Below are positions 10,001 through 18,106 of a DNA stretch of 64,000 bases, piece by piece. Position 1 is the first letter of the stretch. The number at the start of each line of letters is the position of its first letter. The stretch is from an uncultured bacterium. GTDB taxonomy: Bacteria; Bacteroidota; Bacteroidia; Bacteroidales; Marinifilaceae. The notes below the pieces were generated by a model. The model was given only the letters and a program-made list of their open reading frames with translations. It made no database searches and was not told where the DNA came from. The translations under genes and the position numbers were made by a program. Where the stretch lies: positions 62,001 to 126,000 of the forward strand of contig CAJMSX010000001.1 in NCBI GenBank assembly GCA_905216195.1. The letters are read 5' to 3'.

Positions 10001-10105
10001 AGCGGAGTTAAAGATCACGACCTGATTTTCTTTTTTCTCCCCGTATAAAAAAGAAGTAATACAAAGGTTCAGTAAAATCAGGAACAACAGAATACGGTAC
10101 TTCAT
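7082..10105 (-). CDS. Membrane sensor histidine kinase with periplasmic substrate-binding-like sensor and PAS domains
   Basis: About 1007 aa. An N-terminal signal/TM segment is followed by a periplasmic region (about 25-360) resembling ABC-type substrate-binding proteins, a TM helix (about 370-390), two to three PAS-like domains (about 405-760), then HisKA with FLANMSHEIRTPLNAI and HATPase_c with NFLTNAIKF, DTGCGI and GSGLGLSI. No receiver domain is fused and no regulator is adjacent, so its partner is unknown. The start is set at MKYRILLF; an upstream ATG would overlap the CAAAGGTA (reverse TACCTTTG) -7 box at 10124-10131. Confidence 0.88.
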   Translation of the reverse strand: MKYRILLFLILLNLCITSFLYGEKKENQVVIFNSATFTENWSNIFMKKIQQKIIGEKNVAVDTFELMIRSLKDEAEVAALHRKIRIRFPDKPKAVVFVGDPGWIVCAPLFKELWKNVPVILCYSREKIPADLTTLLNREPLTPANSIPLQEFNKDYNVTVLKQPYYIHETLEMMQKIIPGMQKLAFISDDRYISLLTRLEVERIIKEYYPDLQYEELCSEKMTTDQMLEQLTSYDKNVGIIYYSWYLSKSNGEKNYMENNAWKAIFGFTRTPVFTLTDMDIEKGYFAGGYYISIEDFTTKFTVVLTDVLAGKPASAIPEQLGGTPQLHLNYASLQWYQTDASLYPKKAVYYNAPPTFYQKYKSTIWLGSGLLILLVFLRFHFNRISERHKQLNRRIIYSIEDPVLLVNKQGVVEEMLNKPVNNEIIAALGNLEGKDVHHFIYQPEEYRLHADTLKKVLSTQHTEQLTISARGPLQKSLYLHLRMVYFDSERVIIFVRNVTEVEKERQKNEKYRFFLESTLNNLPIPTSVKNLNKSREYILWNKSAEKMFGVPASELIGKNENPDLGEELSAIFRKVDEEVMRTGKSYAIYRARFADGEKHTFIMNKVVLSYKDGQEWLVSSAIDISELEKSRRNLKLLNKKYELVLKAIRLIPWTWDLETQILSSDTEYLNPKDHILQKLITVHSNVFYEAIEPSQRERVKTSFQKLIDGKIASLKEEYQITYSPGKKVWLETYAIVSKRNEHGAPVLLVGAFQQIERRKQLEQQLRMAKEKAEESNRLKSAFLANMSHEIRTPLNAIVGFASILAQSCESEENQEYVNIIETNTHLLLQLINDILDLSKIESGTLELTETEMDLNMTLSEIIKTLRLRLKTEEVILSFEEFIPDCFIYADDKRISQVVINFLTNAIKFTKKGSIQLGYRLTSDKKFLYLYVKDTGCGIAPEKIQAIFGRFVKLNSFVQGSGLGLSICETLVHKMKGEIGVISTPGEGSEFWFTIPYQPVALTVLSS

Positions 10106-10378
10106 AGGGAATCCAAATTTGCGCAAAGGTAGAAAAGAATCGATTTAAAAAAGAATAAAGAGTGATTTCAACGCTTATAAAATTTTAATTTATCTTTAAA
10201 ATGTATTTTCCTTCACAACTTCTGGGGACCAGTGGCTGTTCCTGCTGGTAGCCTCCGTTTCTATCGTTTTCTGCGTTTTGATTATCACCTGCCAAGCCCG
10301 GAGGGCTGTAACAGATAACCCGATCGAAAGTATAAAACGGGATGAACCGGAAGGGACGGTCAGGGGAAAGGGTAGGCT

Positions 10379-10747
10379 CTATTTCATAAATACGAAATAC
10401 ACGGCCAGAATCAGACATACGCAGGCGGCGAGATGATTCCAGTGTAAAGGTTCCCCTTTAAACAGCAAAGCCGAAAAGAGGATGAAAACAATCAAGGTGA
10501 TGACCTCCTGAGTGACCTTGAGTTGCATCAGGGAAAAAGGACCGCCGTTTCCGGCATATCCGATACGGTTCGCCGGTATTTGGCATGAATACTCGAAAAA
10601 GGCGATCGACCAGGAAAATACGATGACTCCGATCAGGGGCCAGTGGGAGATGATTTTCGTTTCCTGTAATTTCAGGTGGCCGTACCAGGCGAATGTCATA
10701 AATATGTTGGATACGATGAGCAAGAGTATCGTGTATAGTCCTTTCAT
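10379..10747 (-). CDS. DMT-family small membrane protein (DUF486)
   Basis: A 122-aa protein with four predicted membrane helices and the family motifs FMTFAWYGHL, SWSIAFFEY and NRIGYAGNG, followed by LKVTQEVITL. This is the DUF486 branch of the drug/metabolite transporter superfamily; no substrate is known. It is transcribed divergently from the AAA ATPase gene. The reverse-strand box TATTTTTG (10771-10778) is a plausible -7 element 23 bp upstream of the start. The 250 bp between this gene and the kinase contains no convincing gene. Confidence 0.85.
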   Translation of the reverse strand: MKGLYTILLLIVSNIFMTFAWYGHLKLQETKIISHWPLIGVIVFSWSIAFFEYSCQIPANRIGYAGNGGPFSLMQLKVTQEVITLIVFILFSALLFKGEPLHWNHLAACVCLILAVYFVFMK

Positions 10748-10836
10748 GATCTTTTTCTTATTTCGACCTGCAAAAATATATTTTTTATTTTCTCTTTTTC
10801 GTTTTTAGTTTCATATCTTTGTAGAAAGAGTTGATC
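10748..10836. promoter_or_regulatory. Divergent promoter region of DUF486 and AAA/DUF4435 genes
   Basis: The AT-rich 89-bp gap holds a rightward TATCTTTG (10814-10821) and a leftward TATTTTTG (10771-10778), both matching TAnnTTTG. Leaders would be short, about 9 nt and 15-20 nt. -33 boxes are not clear. Confidence 0.4.
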
Positions 10837-11679
10837 ATGGAAACCAATCTGATTCATCGTATCGAAATCCGTAGTCTATGGCGAAGGTATAATTTCTGCT
10901 GGGAAAATCTGAATCCCGACGTAAATATTCTGATCGGCATTAACGGTAGCGGGAAAACCACTCTTTTTAACATTATAGACGCCTTGTTTACGGCTGACGT
11001 GAAACGATTGAAACTATACGGGATCACGGCTTCGGTGCAGGTAAACGATTTCGTGGCGGAGTATACGCTGCGGACGACTGCTGCTGAATTAAGGAAAAGC
11101 CTCTCCTCTGTAAATTATTTGAAAATAAGCACTTTCGATGTGCCCATCAAAGATAAGCCGAAAGCGGGGAAAGAATATAGCCAGCTGTATAACGAATTGC
11201 ACGATATCGTATACAATATCGGAGGAGAACAGCCCTCTTTTTCGGACTATCGTTTAAAAGCGACGAATTTTCCGGATCAGGCGGCAACCATCAATAACCG
11301 GATAAAAGCTTTTTATGATACGGTAAACCGTCTTTTTGCCAAAACGGAAAAAACCATACAAATCGATCCTCATACCAATCATTTGATATTTATCGACCGG
11401 GGGGAAGTGATTCCGTTGTATAAATTGTCTTCCGGGGAAAAACAATTGCTGATTATATTGTTGAGGGTGTTCCTGATGGAGGAACGGCCTTACATTTTAT
11501 TGATGGACGAACCTGAAATTTCCTTACATATCGATTGGCAATATCGTTTGTTCGAAGAAATCCGGCGTTTGAATCCTCACTGTCAGATTATCACTTCGAC
11601 CCATTCGCCCAGCTTATTCGGAGACGGGTGGGGAGATAAATTATTTTTTGTGGAAGATTTGGTGCAAATCATAGGCTGA
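10837..11679 (+). CDS. ABC-type AAA ATPase, AriA-like (PARIS-like pair, gene 1)
   Basis: A 280-aa ATPase of the SMC/ABC type, small relative to RecF/OLD relatives. Motifs: Walker A GINGSGKTTL, ABC signature LSSGEK, Walker B LLMDEPE, and the switch histidine in TSTHSP. The start is ATG at 10837; a TTG two codons earlier is less likely. There is no fused nuclease domain. It is followed 98 bp later by a DUF4435 gene, the arrangement of AriA/AriB in the PARIS anti-phage system, where the ATPase assembly holds the nuclease until triggered. The defence role is inference from this pairing; a housekeeping or phosphatase-linked role is possible. Confidence 0.75.
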   Translation: METNLIHRIEIRSLWRRYNFCWENLNPDVNILIGINGSGKTTLFNIIDALFTADVKRLKLYGITASVQVNDFVAEYTLRTTAAELRKSLSSVNYLKISTFDVPIKDKPKAGKEYSQLYNELHDIVYNIGGEQPSFSDYRLKATNFPDQAATINNRIKAFYDTVNRLFAKTEKTIQIDPHTNHLIFIDRGEVIPLYKLSSGEKQLLIILLRVFLMEERPYILLMDEPEISLHIDWQYRLFEEIRRLNPHCQIITSTHSPSLFGDGWGDKLFFVEDLVQIIG

Positions 11680-11777
11680 CCGATGTGAACGAGAAAAGGT
11701 GTAGGTCTCGTTGTGTAAAAAGAAAACAGGGATAGCGGCCGGAAAAAACATAGGGAATTAAGGAAGCAGCGAATAGT

Positions 11778-12749
11778 ATGTTAGGTGTACGTGCTCAAGC
11801 GGAAAATAAAGAGATGCATTTTGAAGGTTATGCCCGGCGTTTTGCGCTGGATGCCAAGATGTTTCGTTGTCGTGCAGCCGTACATGTCGAGAATAAAGAC
11901 GATATTGTTTTCTGGAGCGCTGTTTTAAGGCATTTTCTGCCGGGAGAGCGTTTCCATTTTATTGCAGGTTCGCGAAATGAATACGGGCATGAAACCAGCG
12001 GGGTTACCCAATGTCTGAAATATTACAATTACCTCAGCAGCGATTTTTTTATTTGTATCGATAGCGATTATCGGTATCTGATGCGGGAAGAAGGGATGGA
12101 TGCCCGGCATTTTGTCTTACAAACGTATACCTATTCTTTTGAAAATCATCACTGCTTTGCGGAAGGACTTCAGGACGTTTGCGAAAGGGTGACTCATATT
12201 CCCAATACATTGTTCGATTTTCGGAAATTTCTCGGAGAATATTCCCGGATCATTTACGATCTTTTTATCTGGCACCTTTATTTCATGGGAGCCGATCCCA
12301 GTCGTTTTACCCGTTACGAATTCAACAAATTTCTCCATCTGAGTTACAGTTGTGCCCGTTCGGTGGTTCCGGATAACGGGGGACGGGCTCTGGAAGATCT
12401 GAGAATGCGTGTAGAACGGAAGGTGGGTTATTTGGGACGCCGGTACCCCAAAGCCGATCTGGAGTCCGTCCGGAAAAAGTATGAAGCCTTGGGGGTGACG
12501 CCTGCTACGACTTACCTGTTTATCCGGGGACATAACGTATACGATATGATCAGCGGTATTTGCAAGGATGTGTGCAAGGCTTTGCTGAAGCAGGAGAAAA
12601 ACAACCGAAATACCCGGGAAGAGATCAGCGCACTTTACCGGGAACGGAATCGGGTAGACGAGCAATTGAAGCAGAACCTCAAATACGGTTCGTATCGGGC
12701 GATTCGCCAATTGGAAGAAGATATATATTGTTTAATCGGAAAAATTTAA
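11778..12749 (+). CDS. DUF4435 TOPRIM-like protein, AriB-like (PARIS-like pair, gene 2)
   Basis: A 323-aa soluble protein. TOPRIM-like signatures are an early acidic motif, HVENKDDIVFW (conserved Glu), and CIDSDYRYL (the DxD element); FENHHCF and IWHLYFMG are typical of DUF4435 proteins. In PARIS, AriB is a TOPRIM nuclease that cleaves host tRNA once released from AriA. The start may instead be the in-frame ATG at 11814 (MHFEGYARRF). The C-terminal 45 residues are charged and likely helical. Family assignment is from motif recognition; activity is inferred. Confidence 0.68.
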   Translation: MLGVRAQAENKEMHFEGYARRFALDAKMFRCRAAVHVENKDDIVFWSAVLRHFLPGERFHFIAGSRNEYGHETSGVTQCLKYYNYLSSDFFICIDSDYRYLMREEGMDARHFVLQTYTYSFENHHCFAEGLQDVCERVTHIPNTLFDFRKFLGEYSRIIYDLFIWHLYFMGADPSRFTRYEFNKFLHLSYSCARSVVPDNGGRALEDLRMRVERKVGYLGRRYPKADLESVRKKYEALGVTPATTYLFIRGHNVYDMISGICKDVCKALLKQEKNNRNTREEISALYRERNRVDEQLKQNLKYGSYRAIRQLEEDIYCLIGKI

Positions 12750-12755
12750 ACATCC

Positions 12756-13886
12756 ATGAATAAACTGATTTTTTTCGTGTGTATTTTGGTTTTGTATGCT
12801 TGTAAACCGGATCGGGCCGATAATGAAATTCTGGTTTTTGATATCATCGGCAACCTGGACACCCGCGTGGACACCACTAAAACCTGGAATGATTTCGCTT
12901 CATCGGTGGAAGTTATCCCCCTGGAAACCAACGACAGTAATTTGCTATCCTCCTTTACGATTCAGAATGTGGTAGGAGACCGGATTGTGGGGCTCAACCG
13001 GCTCGGGATAACCCGGGATGGAATAACGTTTTTTACCTCGGGGGGTAAGGCGGATATACGAATATTCGATACGCAGGGGAAACTGATCCGGACAATAGAC
13101 CGGATGGGGAAGGGTGGAAGGGAGTATCCCGCTCTGGACAATCTCTGGGTAGGGCAGGATCCCTTATGTTTTAAAATCGCTACCAACGGGAAATTATATG
13201 CTTACGACGAGTATGGAGAATATCAGGGAACCGATTCGTTGGACTTGACGGCCTCCGCTGTGTACCTGGGAGAGGGTAAATACTTGGCCGAGGTTTCGGC
13301 GTTTTCCAAAAACCAGTATAAATGCCAGCTCCTGGTTTTAGACGAAAAAGGTAAAGCCCGGGAAAAACTGTTGCCGGAAAAAATCGATTCCGTCCGATTG
13401 AGTTCCGTCTCTTTTTCTTTACACGGTAAAATGGCCTCCTCTCCCCAGGGCGTATTTTATAAGAATGCCATTTCCGATACGGTGTATCTGATCAGTCCCC
13501 ACCAAGTGCCGCGGGCGGTTGCCGTATTTCCTTCAGGTACGGCTAAGCAAGAAAATTTTTCCAATGGAAATAGCTTGAACGATTTCACAAAATGGATGGG
13601 AGAAAGGCTGATGGTTTCTTATTATTATCCTTTCGGAGATAAATATTATATTTCCTATTCCTTTAAAGGAAAAAGCTATACGGAACTTTGGGAAAAGGGG
13701 AATAATAAACCTTTGGCCCGGAATTTGGGTCTGAAATTGAAAAGCGGAAAAAAAATATCAGCCAAGCCTCAGTGGATGTTCGATCATAAAGCGTATTTTC
13801 TGGTGGATGCCTATAAGGTGGTAGACGAAGTGGAGGGAATAACGGAAGACAGCAATCCGGTACTCATTATCGTCACGCTGAAATGA
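12756..13886 (+). CDS. 6-bladed beta-propeller lipoprotein (BF3164/DUF5128 type)
   Basis: A 376-aa lipoprotein: hydrophobic N-terminus followed by a LYAC lipobox (Cys about residue 17). The body carries the family's typical opening (SSVEVIPLETNDSNLL) and propeller-strand phrases such as IRIFDTQGKLIRTI and KGGREYP. Such proteins are common in Bacteroidales and their ligands are unknown. It begins 6 bp after the DUF4435 stop, so it may be on the same transcript, but a role in defence is not implied by the family. No truncation seen. Confidence 0.85.
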   Translation: MNKLIFFVCILVLYACKPDRADNEILVFDIIGNLDTRVDTTKTWNDFASSVEVIPLETNDSNLLSSFTIQNVVGDRIVGLNRLGITRDGITFFTSGGKADIRIFDTQGKLIRTIDRMGKGGREYPALDNLWVGQDPLCFKIATNGKLYAYDEYGEYQGTDSLDLTASAVYLGEGKYLAEVSAFSKNQYKCQLLVLDEKGKAREKLLPEKIDSVRLSSVSFSLHGKMASSPQGVFYKNAISDTVYLISPHQVPRAVAVFPSGTAKQENFSNGNSLNDFTKWMGERLMVSYYYPFGDKYYISYSFKGKSYTELWEKGNNKPLARNLGLKLKSGKKISAKPQWMFDHKAYFLVDAYKVVDEVEGITEDSNPVLIIVTLK

Positions 13887-14108
13887 GCGGTGAAGCCGGA
13901 AGGTTGACGTAACGTAATTTCCGAGAACGAGGGAGCGGTGATCCGGGGGGGAAATTTTACTCCTCTTCCGCTTCCTTTTTCTTTTCCGGTTAAGGCTTGC
14001 TTTTCCCGGGATGGGAATCCTGCTAGCCGGAAAGGGGAGAAGAGGGGTGGTAGAGAGGAAAGAGAATTAATCAAAACCAATAAATGTTAATCTTCATTTA
14101 ATTCCTTC

Positions 14109-14140
14109 CGATTTTAACACTTTTCGATTTTAACACTTTG
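14109..14140 (+). repeat. Tandem 16-bp direct repeat upstream of ruvB
   Basis: Two abutting copies of CGATTTTAACACTTTT (14109-14124) and CGATTTTAACACTTTG (14125-14140) differ at one base. The second copy ends in the TTTG -33 box of the ruvB promoter, suggesting regulator or polymerase contacts. The preceding 220 bp (13887-14108) shows no gene. Confidence 0.6.
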
Positions 14141-14167
14141 AGTTAAAATATTGTTTTTATACTTTTG
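14137..14167 (+). promoter_or_regulatory. ruvB promoter, Bacteroidetes type
   Basis: TTTG (14137-14140), 19 bp, then TACTTTTG (14160-14167): an exact match to TTTG-N19-TAnnTTTG. The predicted start of transcription is about 12 nt upstream of the ruvB ATG. Confidence 0.7.
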
Positions 14168-14185
14168 ATGGCAGAGGAATAAGTT

Positions 14186-15211
14186 ATGGTTGATTTTGAT
14201 ATCAGGAACAATAGTTTGAGAGAGACGGAAAGGGAGTTTGAACGTGCGCTGCGTCCGCTGGACTTTGAGGATTTCCGGGGCCAGAAAAAGATTGTGGAAA
14301 ATCTGCGGATTTTTGTCAGTGCGGCGAAGATGAGGAGGGAGGCGTTGGACCATGTGATTTTGCACGGACCTCCCGGATTGGGAAAAACGACTTTGGCAGC
14401 GATTATTGCCAATGAGTTGGGGGTAGGATTGAAAATCACTTCCGGGCCTGTATTGGACAAACCGGGAGATTTAGCAGGCTTATTGACCAATCTGGAAGAA
14501 AACGATGTGCTTTTTATCGATGAAATACATCGGTTGAGTCCTATTGTGGAAGAATACCTTTATTCAGCCATGGAGGATTACCGAATCGACATTATGATCG
14601 ATAAAGGCCCGGCGGCCCGTTCGGTGCAAATTCAGATCAACCCGTTTACTTTGGTCGGTGCCACGACTCGCAGCGGGCTGTTGACGGCTCCTTTGAGAGC
14701 CCGTTTCGGGATCAATTTCCATTTGGAGTATTACGATGCCGATGTTTTGGCGGGAATTGTCTGCCGCTCGGCTTCGATCCTGAATATCGGAATAACCAGC
14801 CAGGCTGCTTTGGAGATTGCTTCCCGCAGCCGGGGGACCCCTCGGATCGCCAATGCTTTGCTCAGGCGGGTACGGGATTTCGCTATGGTTAAAGGAACGG
14901 GAAGTATAGACCGGGATATTACGACTTACGCTCTGGAAGCGTTGAATATCGATAAGTACGGTCTGGATGAAATGGATAACAAGATATTGCTGACGATTAT
15001 CGAGAAATTTAAAGGGGGCCCGGTGGGGCTGACCACTATTGCTACGGCCGTAGGGGAAGATCCCGGTACGCTGGAAGAAGTTTACGAACCCTTTTTAATC
15101 AAGGAAGGATTTCTAAAACGTACACCCCGGGGGCGTGAAGTAACGGAATTGGCTTTCAAACATTTGGGAAAAAATACGCAACATCCGGGTTGGCAGCCTT
15201 CTTTGTTCTGA
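14186..15211 (+). CDS. ruvB: Holliday junction branch migration helicase RuvB
   Basis: AAA+ motor that, with RuvA, drives branch migration of Holliday junctions. Full length at 341 aa. Walker A GPPGLGKTTLA, Walker B LFIDEIHRL, sensor 1 GATTRSG, arginine-finger region APLRARFG, and the C-terminal winged-helix block GGPVGLTTIA with RTPRGRE are present. ruvA and ruvC are not adjacent, the usual situation in Bacteroidales. Its own promoter with a tandem repeat lies just upstream. The rprX-like gene follows after 59 bp. Confidence 0.97.
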   Translation: MVDFDIRNNSLRETEREFERALRPLDFEDFRGQKKIVENLRIFVSAAKMRREALDHVILHGPPGLGKTTLAAIIANELGVGLKITSGPVLDKPGDLAGLLTNLEENDVLFIDEIHRLSPIVEEYLYSAMEDYRIDIMIDKGPAARSVQIQINPFTLVGATTRSGLLTAPLRARFGINFHLEYYDADVLAGIVCRSASILNIGITSQAALEIASRSRGTPRIANALLRRVRDFAMVKGTGSIDRDITTYALEALNIDKYGLDEMDNKILLTIIEKFKGGPVGLTTIATAVGEDPGTLEEVYEPFLIKEGFLKRTPRGREVTELAFKHLGKNTQHPGWQPSLF

Positions 15212-15270
15212 GAAAGAATGGGGAGGAATCGTTGGAAATGATGTGGTTTTGAATCGTTAAATTTGTGTGT

Positions 15271-16788
15271 ATGAGAAAGAAGCAGATTGTTGTGCTTGTC
15301 GTGGTATTGGGATTGTCTTTGTTGGGGTTGATCGTTATGCAGGCCCGGTATTTTCAGACTGCATTCAAGTTAAAAAAGACCCAGTTCGATTTTACGGTGA
15401 ACCGCGCTATCGATGAGGTGATCGCTTATATCGAAGAACAGGATAAGCTGAATGAGGTAAAAAAAGGAGGAGAAAAACTGGTGGGCGCTATCAGTCAAAT
15501 TTCTGCGGGGAAACCTTATCTGGATAAAAATCCGGGCTCTCCGGTGGTGTCTTCTGCTATGAATCTGATCGATTGCGATGACGAAGGAGATGTGCAGCCG
15601 GCTACGGAATTTCTGGGGAAAAAGAGTAATTCCGATCTGAAAAACTCTATACAGAAATACCGGCAAGCTATCAAGGACAAATTGGGAACCGATTACGATT
15701 TGGTGCTGAAAGATCCTCCCCGTACGGTGGAGGAACGGATCAGCGGCCTCGATTTGGAGAAAATCATCGCCCAGCGTTTGCGGAATAACGGCATTAAGTC
15801 CGATTTTGAATTTGCTATCAAAGAAAAGGACCGCTTTATTCTGATGTCCCCGCATTTTTTTAACCGGCATTCGGATTACAGTTACAACAAGCAAATGTTT
15901 TTCGGCGGTACGAAAAGTCAGGCGAGTCTCTATCTGTTGTTCCCGGAATATATGCAGGATTCTCTGTCGTCGGTTTTTCTGTTGTTGCCGAGTTTGTTTA
16001 TTACCCTTTTACTGGTGTTGTGTTTTGTTTTTTGTATCGTGGTAATTATCCGTCAGAAAAAATTGTCCGCTATCAAAAATGATTTTATCAATAATATGAC
16101 ACACGAGTTCAAGACTCCGATTGCGACGATTTCTTTGGCGGCGCAAATGCTGAAAGATCCCGCCGTGCAACAGACTCCGGAGACCATAGACCATATCGCC
16201 GGAATCGTACGGGACGAGAGCAAACGGCTGACGTTTCAGGTGGAGAAAGTATTGCAGACCGCTCTGTTTACCGAAACCCGGATGAAATTAAAATTGAAAA
16301 ATGTAAATCTGAATGAGGTTATCGAAGGTTTATTGACGAAATTCAGTCTGAGGGTGGAAGATAAAAGAGGACAATTGTTCGGGCATCTGGATGCGGACCG
16401 GGACGAAGTGCTGGCGGATGAGGTGCATATCACCAATGTGGTATCCAATTTACTGGATAATGCCATTAAATATTGTGTAAAGCCGCCGGAGATCAGTGTC
16501 TATACCCGGAATAAGGGAGAAGAAATAATTATCAGCGTGATAGACAATGGCATAGGAATTGCTACGAAAGAACAAAAGTTGATCTTCGAAAGATTTTACC
16601 GGGTATCTACCGGAAATCTGCATGATGTAAAGGGCTTTGGTTTAGGGTTATCGTATGTGAAGAAAATCATAGACGCTCATGGAGGAAGAATAGAGGTGGA
16701 AAGTGCGTTGGATAAAGGAAGCCGCTTTGATATAATTTTACCTTTAACGTCAAAAAAACAAAAAGTAAAGAGAACCTTATTTTTTTAA
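15271..16788 (+). CDS. rprX: Sensor histidine kinase, RprX-like
   Basis: Inner-membrane sensor, 505 aa: TM helix (about 4-25), periplasmic sensor (about 30-230), second TM helix (about 240-262), HisKA with NNMTHEFKTPIATI (phospho-His) and HATPase_c with SNLLDNAIKY, DNGIGI and GFGLGLSYV. The architecture and the linked regulator match Bacteroides RprX/RprY. The start is ATG at 15271; a GTG two codons earlier is possible. A TAAATTTG box at 15258-15265 lies so close to the ATG that it would yield an almost leaderless message, so it may be fortuitous. Confidence 0.85.
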   Translation: MRKKQIVVLVVVLGLSLLGLIVMQARYFQTAFKLKKTQFDFTVNRAIDEVIAYIEEQDKLNEVKKGGEKLVGAISQISAGKPYLDKNPGSPVVSSAMNLIDCDDEGDVQPATEFLGKKSNSDLKNSIQKYRQAIKDKLGTDYDLVLKDPPRTVEERISGLDLEKIIAQRLRNNGIKSDFEFAIKEKDRFILMSPHFFNRHSDYSYNKQMFFGGTKSQASLYLLFPEYMQDSLSSVFLLLPSLFITLLLVLCFVFCIVVIIRQKKLSAIKNDFINNMTHEFKTPIATISLAAQMLKDPAVQQTPETIDHIAGIVRDESKRLTFQVEKVLQTALFTETRMKLKLKNVNLNEVIEGLLTKFSLRVEDKRGQLFGHLDADRDEVLADEVHITNVVSNLLDNAIKYCVKPPEISVYTRNKGEEIIISVIDNGIGIATKEQKLIFERFYRVSTGNLHDVKGFGLGLSYVKKIIDAHGGRIEVESALDKGSRFDIILPLTSKKQKVKRTLFF

Positions 16789-16830
16789 AATCGTATCTTT
16801 TTCAGAGAAATTATTTAAAACTACATAGTT

Positions 16831-17520
16831 ATGGATGAGAAAATTAAAATTTTATTGGCCGAGGACGACACCAACCTGGGGATGCTTTTGAAGGAATATT
16901 TGAGAGCGAAAGGGTTTGATACGGTTTTGTGTGAGGATGGGGATGCCGCTTACGAGGCATTTCTGAATCAGCCGTTTGATCTATGCATATTCGATGTGAT
17001 GATGCCTAAAAGAGACGGATTCACGCTGGCTAAGGACGTACGACAGATCAATAGCGAAATTCCTATTATTTTCCTGACTGCCAAGTCGATGAAGGAAGAT
17101 GTACTGGAGGGATTCAAAATCGGTGCCGACGATTATATGAGCAAACCTTTCAGCATGGAAGAACTGTTGTTAAGAATCGAGGCCGTTTTACGCCGTTCCA
17201 CCGGCTTGAAACCGGAAGACGAACAGGAGATATTTAAAATCGGAAAGCTGACTTTCAACTCTAAAAAACAAACCTTGTTCGACGGAGAAGAAGAACAAAA
17301 ACTGACGACCAAAGAATCCGAATTGTTGAAATTGTTGTGCCTGAATGTCAATAAGGTATTGGAAAGAAATTATGCCTTGAAGAATATCTGGGCCGACGAC
17401 AATTATTTCAATGCCCGGAGTATGGATGTTTATATTACAAAATTACGCAAGCACCTGAAGAAAGATCCTTCCGTGGAAATTATCAATGTACACGGAAAAG
17501 GCTATAAGCTGATTCTCTGA
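16831..17520 (+). CDS. rprY: OmpR-family response regulator, RprY-like
   Basis: A 229-aa regulator: receiver domain with acidic pocket EDD (about 12-14), phospho-acceptor Asp in FDVMMP (about 52-57), the conserved Thr/Lys in FLTAKS and SKPFS, then an OmpR/PhoB winged helix (about 135-229) ending HGKGYKLIL. It follows the kinase after 42 bp and is surely its partner. A strong intrinsic terminator follows. Confidence 0.93.
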   Translation: MDEKIKILLAEDDTNLGMLLKEYLRAKGFDTVLCEDGDAAYEAFLNQPFDLCIFDVMMPKRDGFTLAKDVRQINSEIPIIFLTAKSMKEDVLEGFKIGADDYMSKPFSMEELLLRIEAVLRRSTGLKPEDEQEIFKIGKLTFNSKKQTLFDGEEEQKLTTKESELLKLLCLNVNKVLERNYALKNIWADDNYFNARSMDVYITKLRKHLKKDPSVEIINVHGKGYKLIL

Positions 17521-17543
17521 GGAATCGAAACAATTTTTTCGTT

Positions 17544-17571
17544 GGGTATTCTAAGAATACCCATTTTTTTT
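17544..17571 (+). terminator. Intrinsic terminator after rprY
   Basis: A perfect 8-bp stem, GGGTATTC-TAA-GAATACCC, followed by an A and eight T. It lies 23 bp after the rprY stop. Its T-tract overlaps the -33 box of the next promoter. Confidence 0.88.
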
Positions 17572-17601
17572 GCCGGCATACCAGATAATCCTTTAACTTT
17601 G
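17569..17601 (+). promoter_or_regulatory. rpiB promoter, Bacteroidetes type
   Basis: TTTG (17569-17572), 21 bp, TAACTTTG (17594-17601), matching TTTG-N19/21-TAnnTTTG. Predicted leader to rpiB is about 53 nt. Confidence 0.65.
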
Positions 17602-17660
17602 CGGTATAAATCATGTTTCACCTGGACGTCCGATCAAAAGGCGTTGTAATATTAATAACC

Positions 17661-18104
17661 ATGAAGATAGCGATTGCTTGTGATCATGCCGGTTTTGAAT
17701 ATAAGGAGAAATTAGTCGAATATCTCCGCGAACACGGACATGAGGTAAAAGATTTCGGTACTTATACGTCCGAAAGTATGGATTATCCCGATACGGTGCA
17801 CCCGATGGCAGAAGCGGTGGAAGCCGGAGAATATGAGAAGGGATTTGCGCTATGCGGCAGTGGAAACGGGGTCAGTATGACAGCTAATAAACACCGGGGA
17901 ATCCGCTGTGCTTTATGTTGGAATGTAGAAATTGCCTGGCTGGCCCGTTTACATAACGATGCAAACGTATGTGCTTTACCGGCCCGGTTTATTCCTTACG
18001 AAGAAGTCCAGGAAATTGCCGACCGCTTTTTAAATACCGAGTTCGAGGGTGGCCGTCATCAAAGAAGAGTAGAGAAAATTCCTTTAAGAAATCCGGAATG
18101 CTAA
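17661..18104 (+). CDS. rpiB: Ribose-5-phosphate isomerase B
   Basis: Interconverts ribose-5-phosphate and ribulose-5-phosphate in the pentose phosphate pathway. The N-terminal KIAIACDHAG, the catalytic-Cys block ALCGSGNGVSM and TANKHRGIRCAL are characteristic of the LacAB/RpiB fold. The start is set at MKIAIACD; an in-frame ATG 16 codons upstream gives an unconserved tail. At 147 aa it has the usual length. A promoter and a following hairpin make it monocistronic. Confidence 0.93.
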   Translation: MKIAIACDHAGFEYKEKLVEYLREHGHEVKDFGTYTSESMDYPDTVHPMAEAVEAGEYEKGFALCGSGNGVSMTANKHRGIRCALCWNVEIAWLARLHNDANVCALPARFIPYEEVQEIADRFLNTEFEGGRHQRRVEKIPLRNPEC

Positions 18105-18106
18105 AT

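Noticed and set aside
10185..10418. 77-codon reverse-strand frame overlapping the end of the DUF486 gene
   Set aside because: Overlaps a well-supported gene, has no family-like text and a proline-rich, irregular composition; likely chance.
12756..13886. Beta-propeller lipoprotein as a third gene of the PARIS-like system
   Set aside because: It is close (6 bp), but the family is widespread and unrelated to defence; adjacency alone is weak.
15258..15265. TAAATTTG as the rprX promoter
   Set aside because: It ends 5 bp before the ATG, so the message would be almost leaderless, and no -33 box lies at 19-21 bp.
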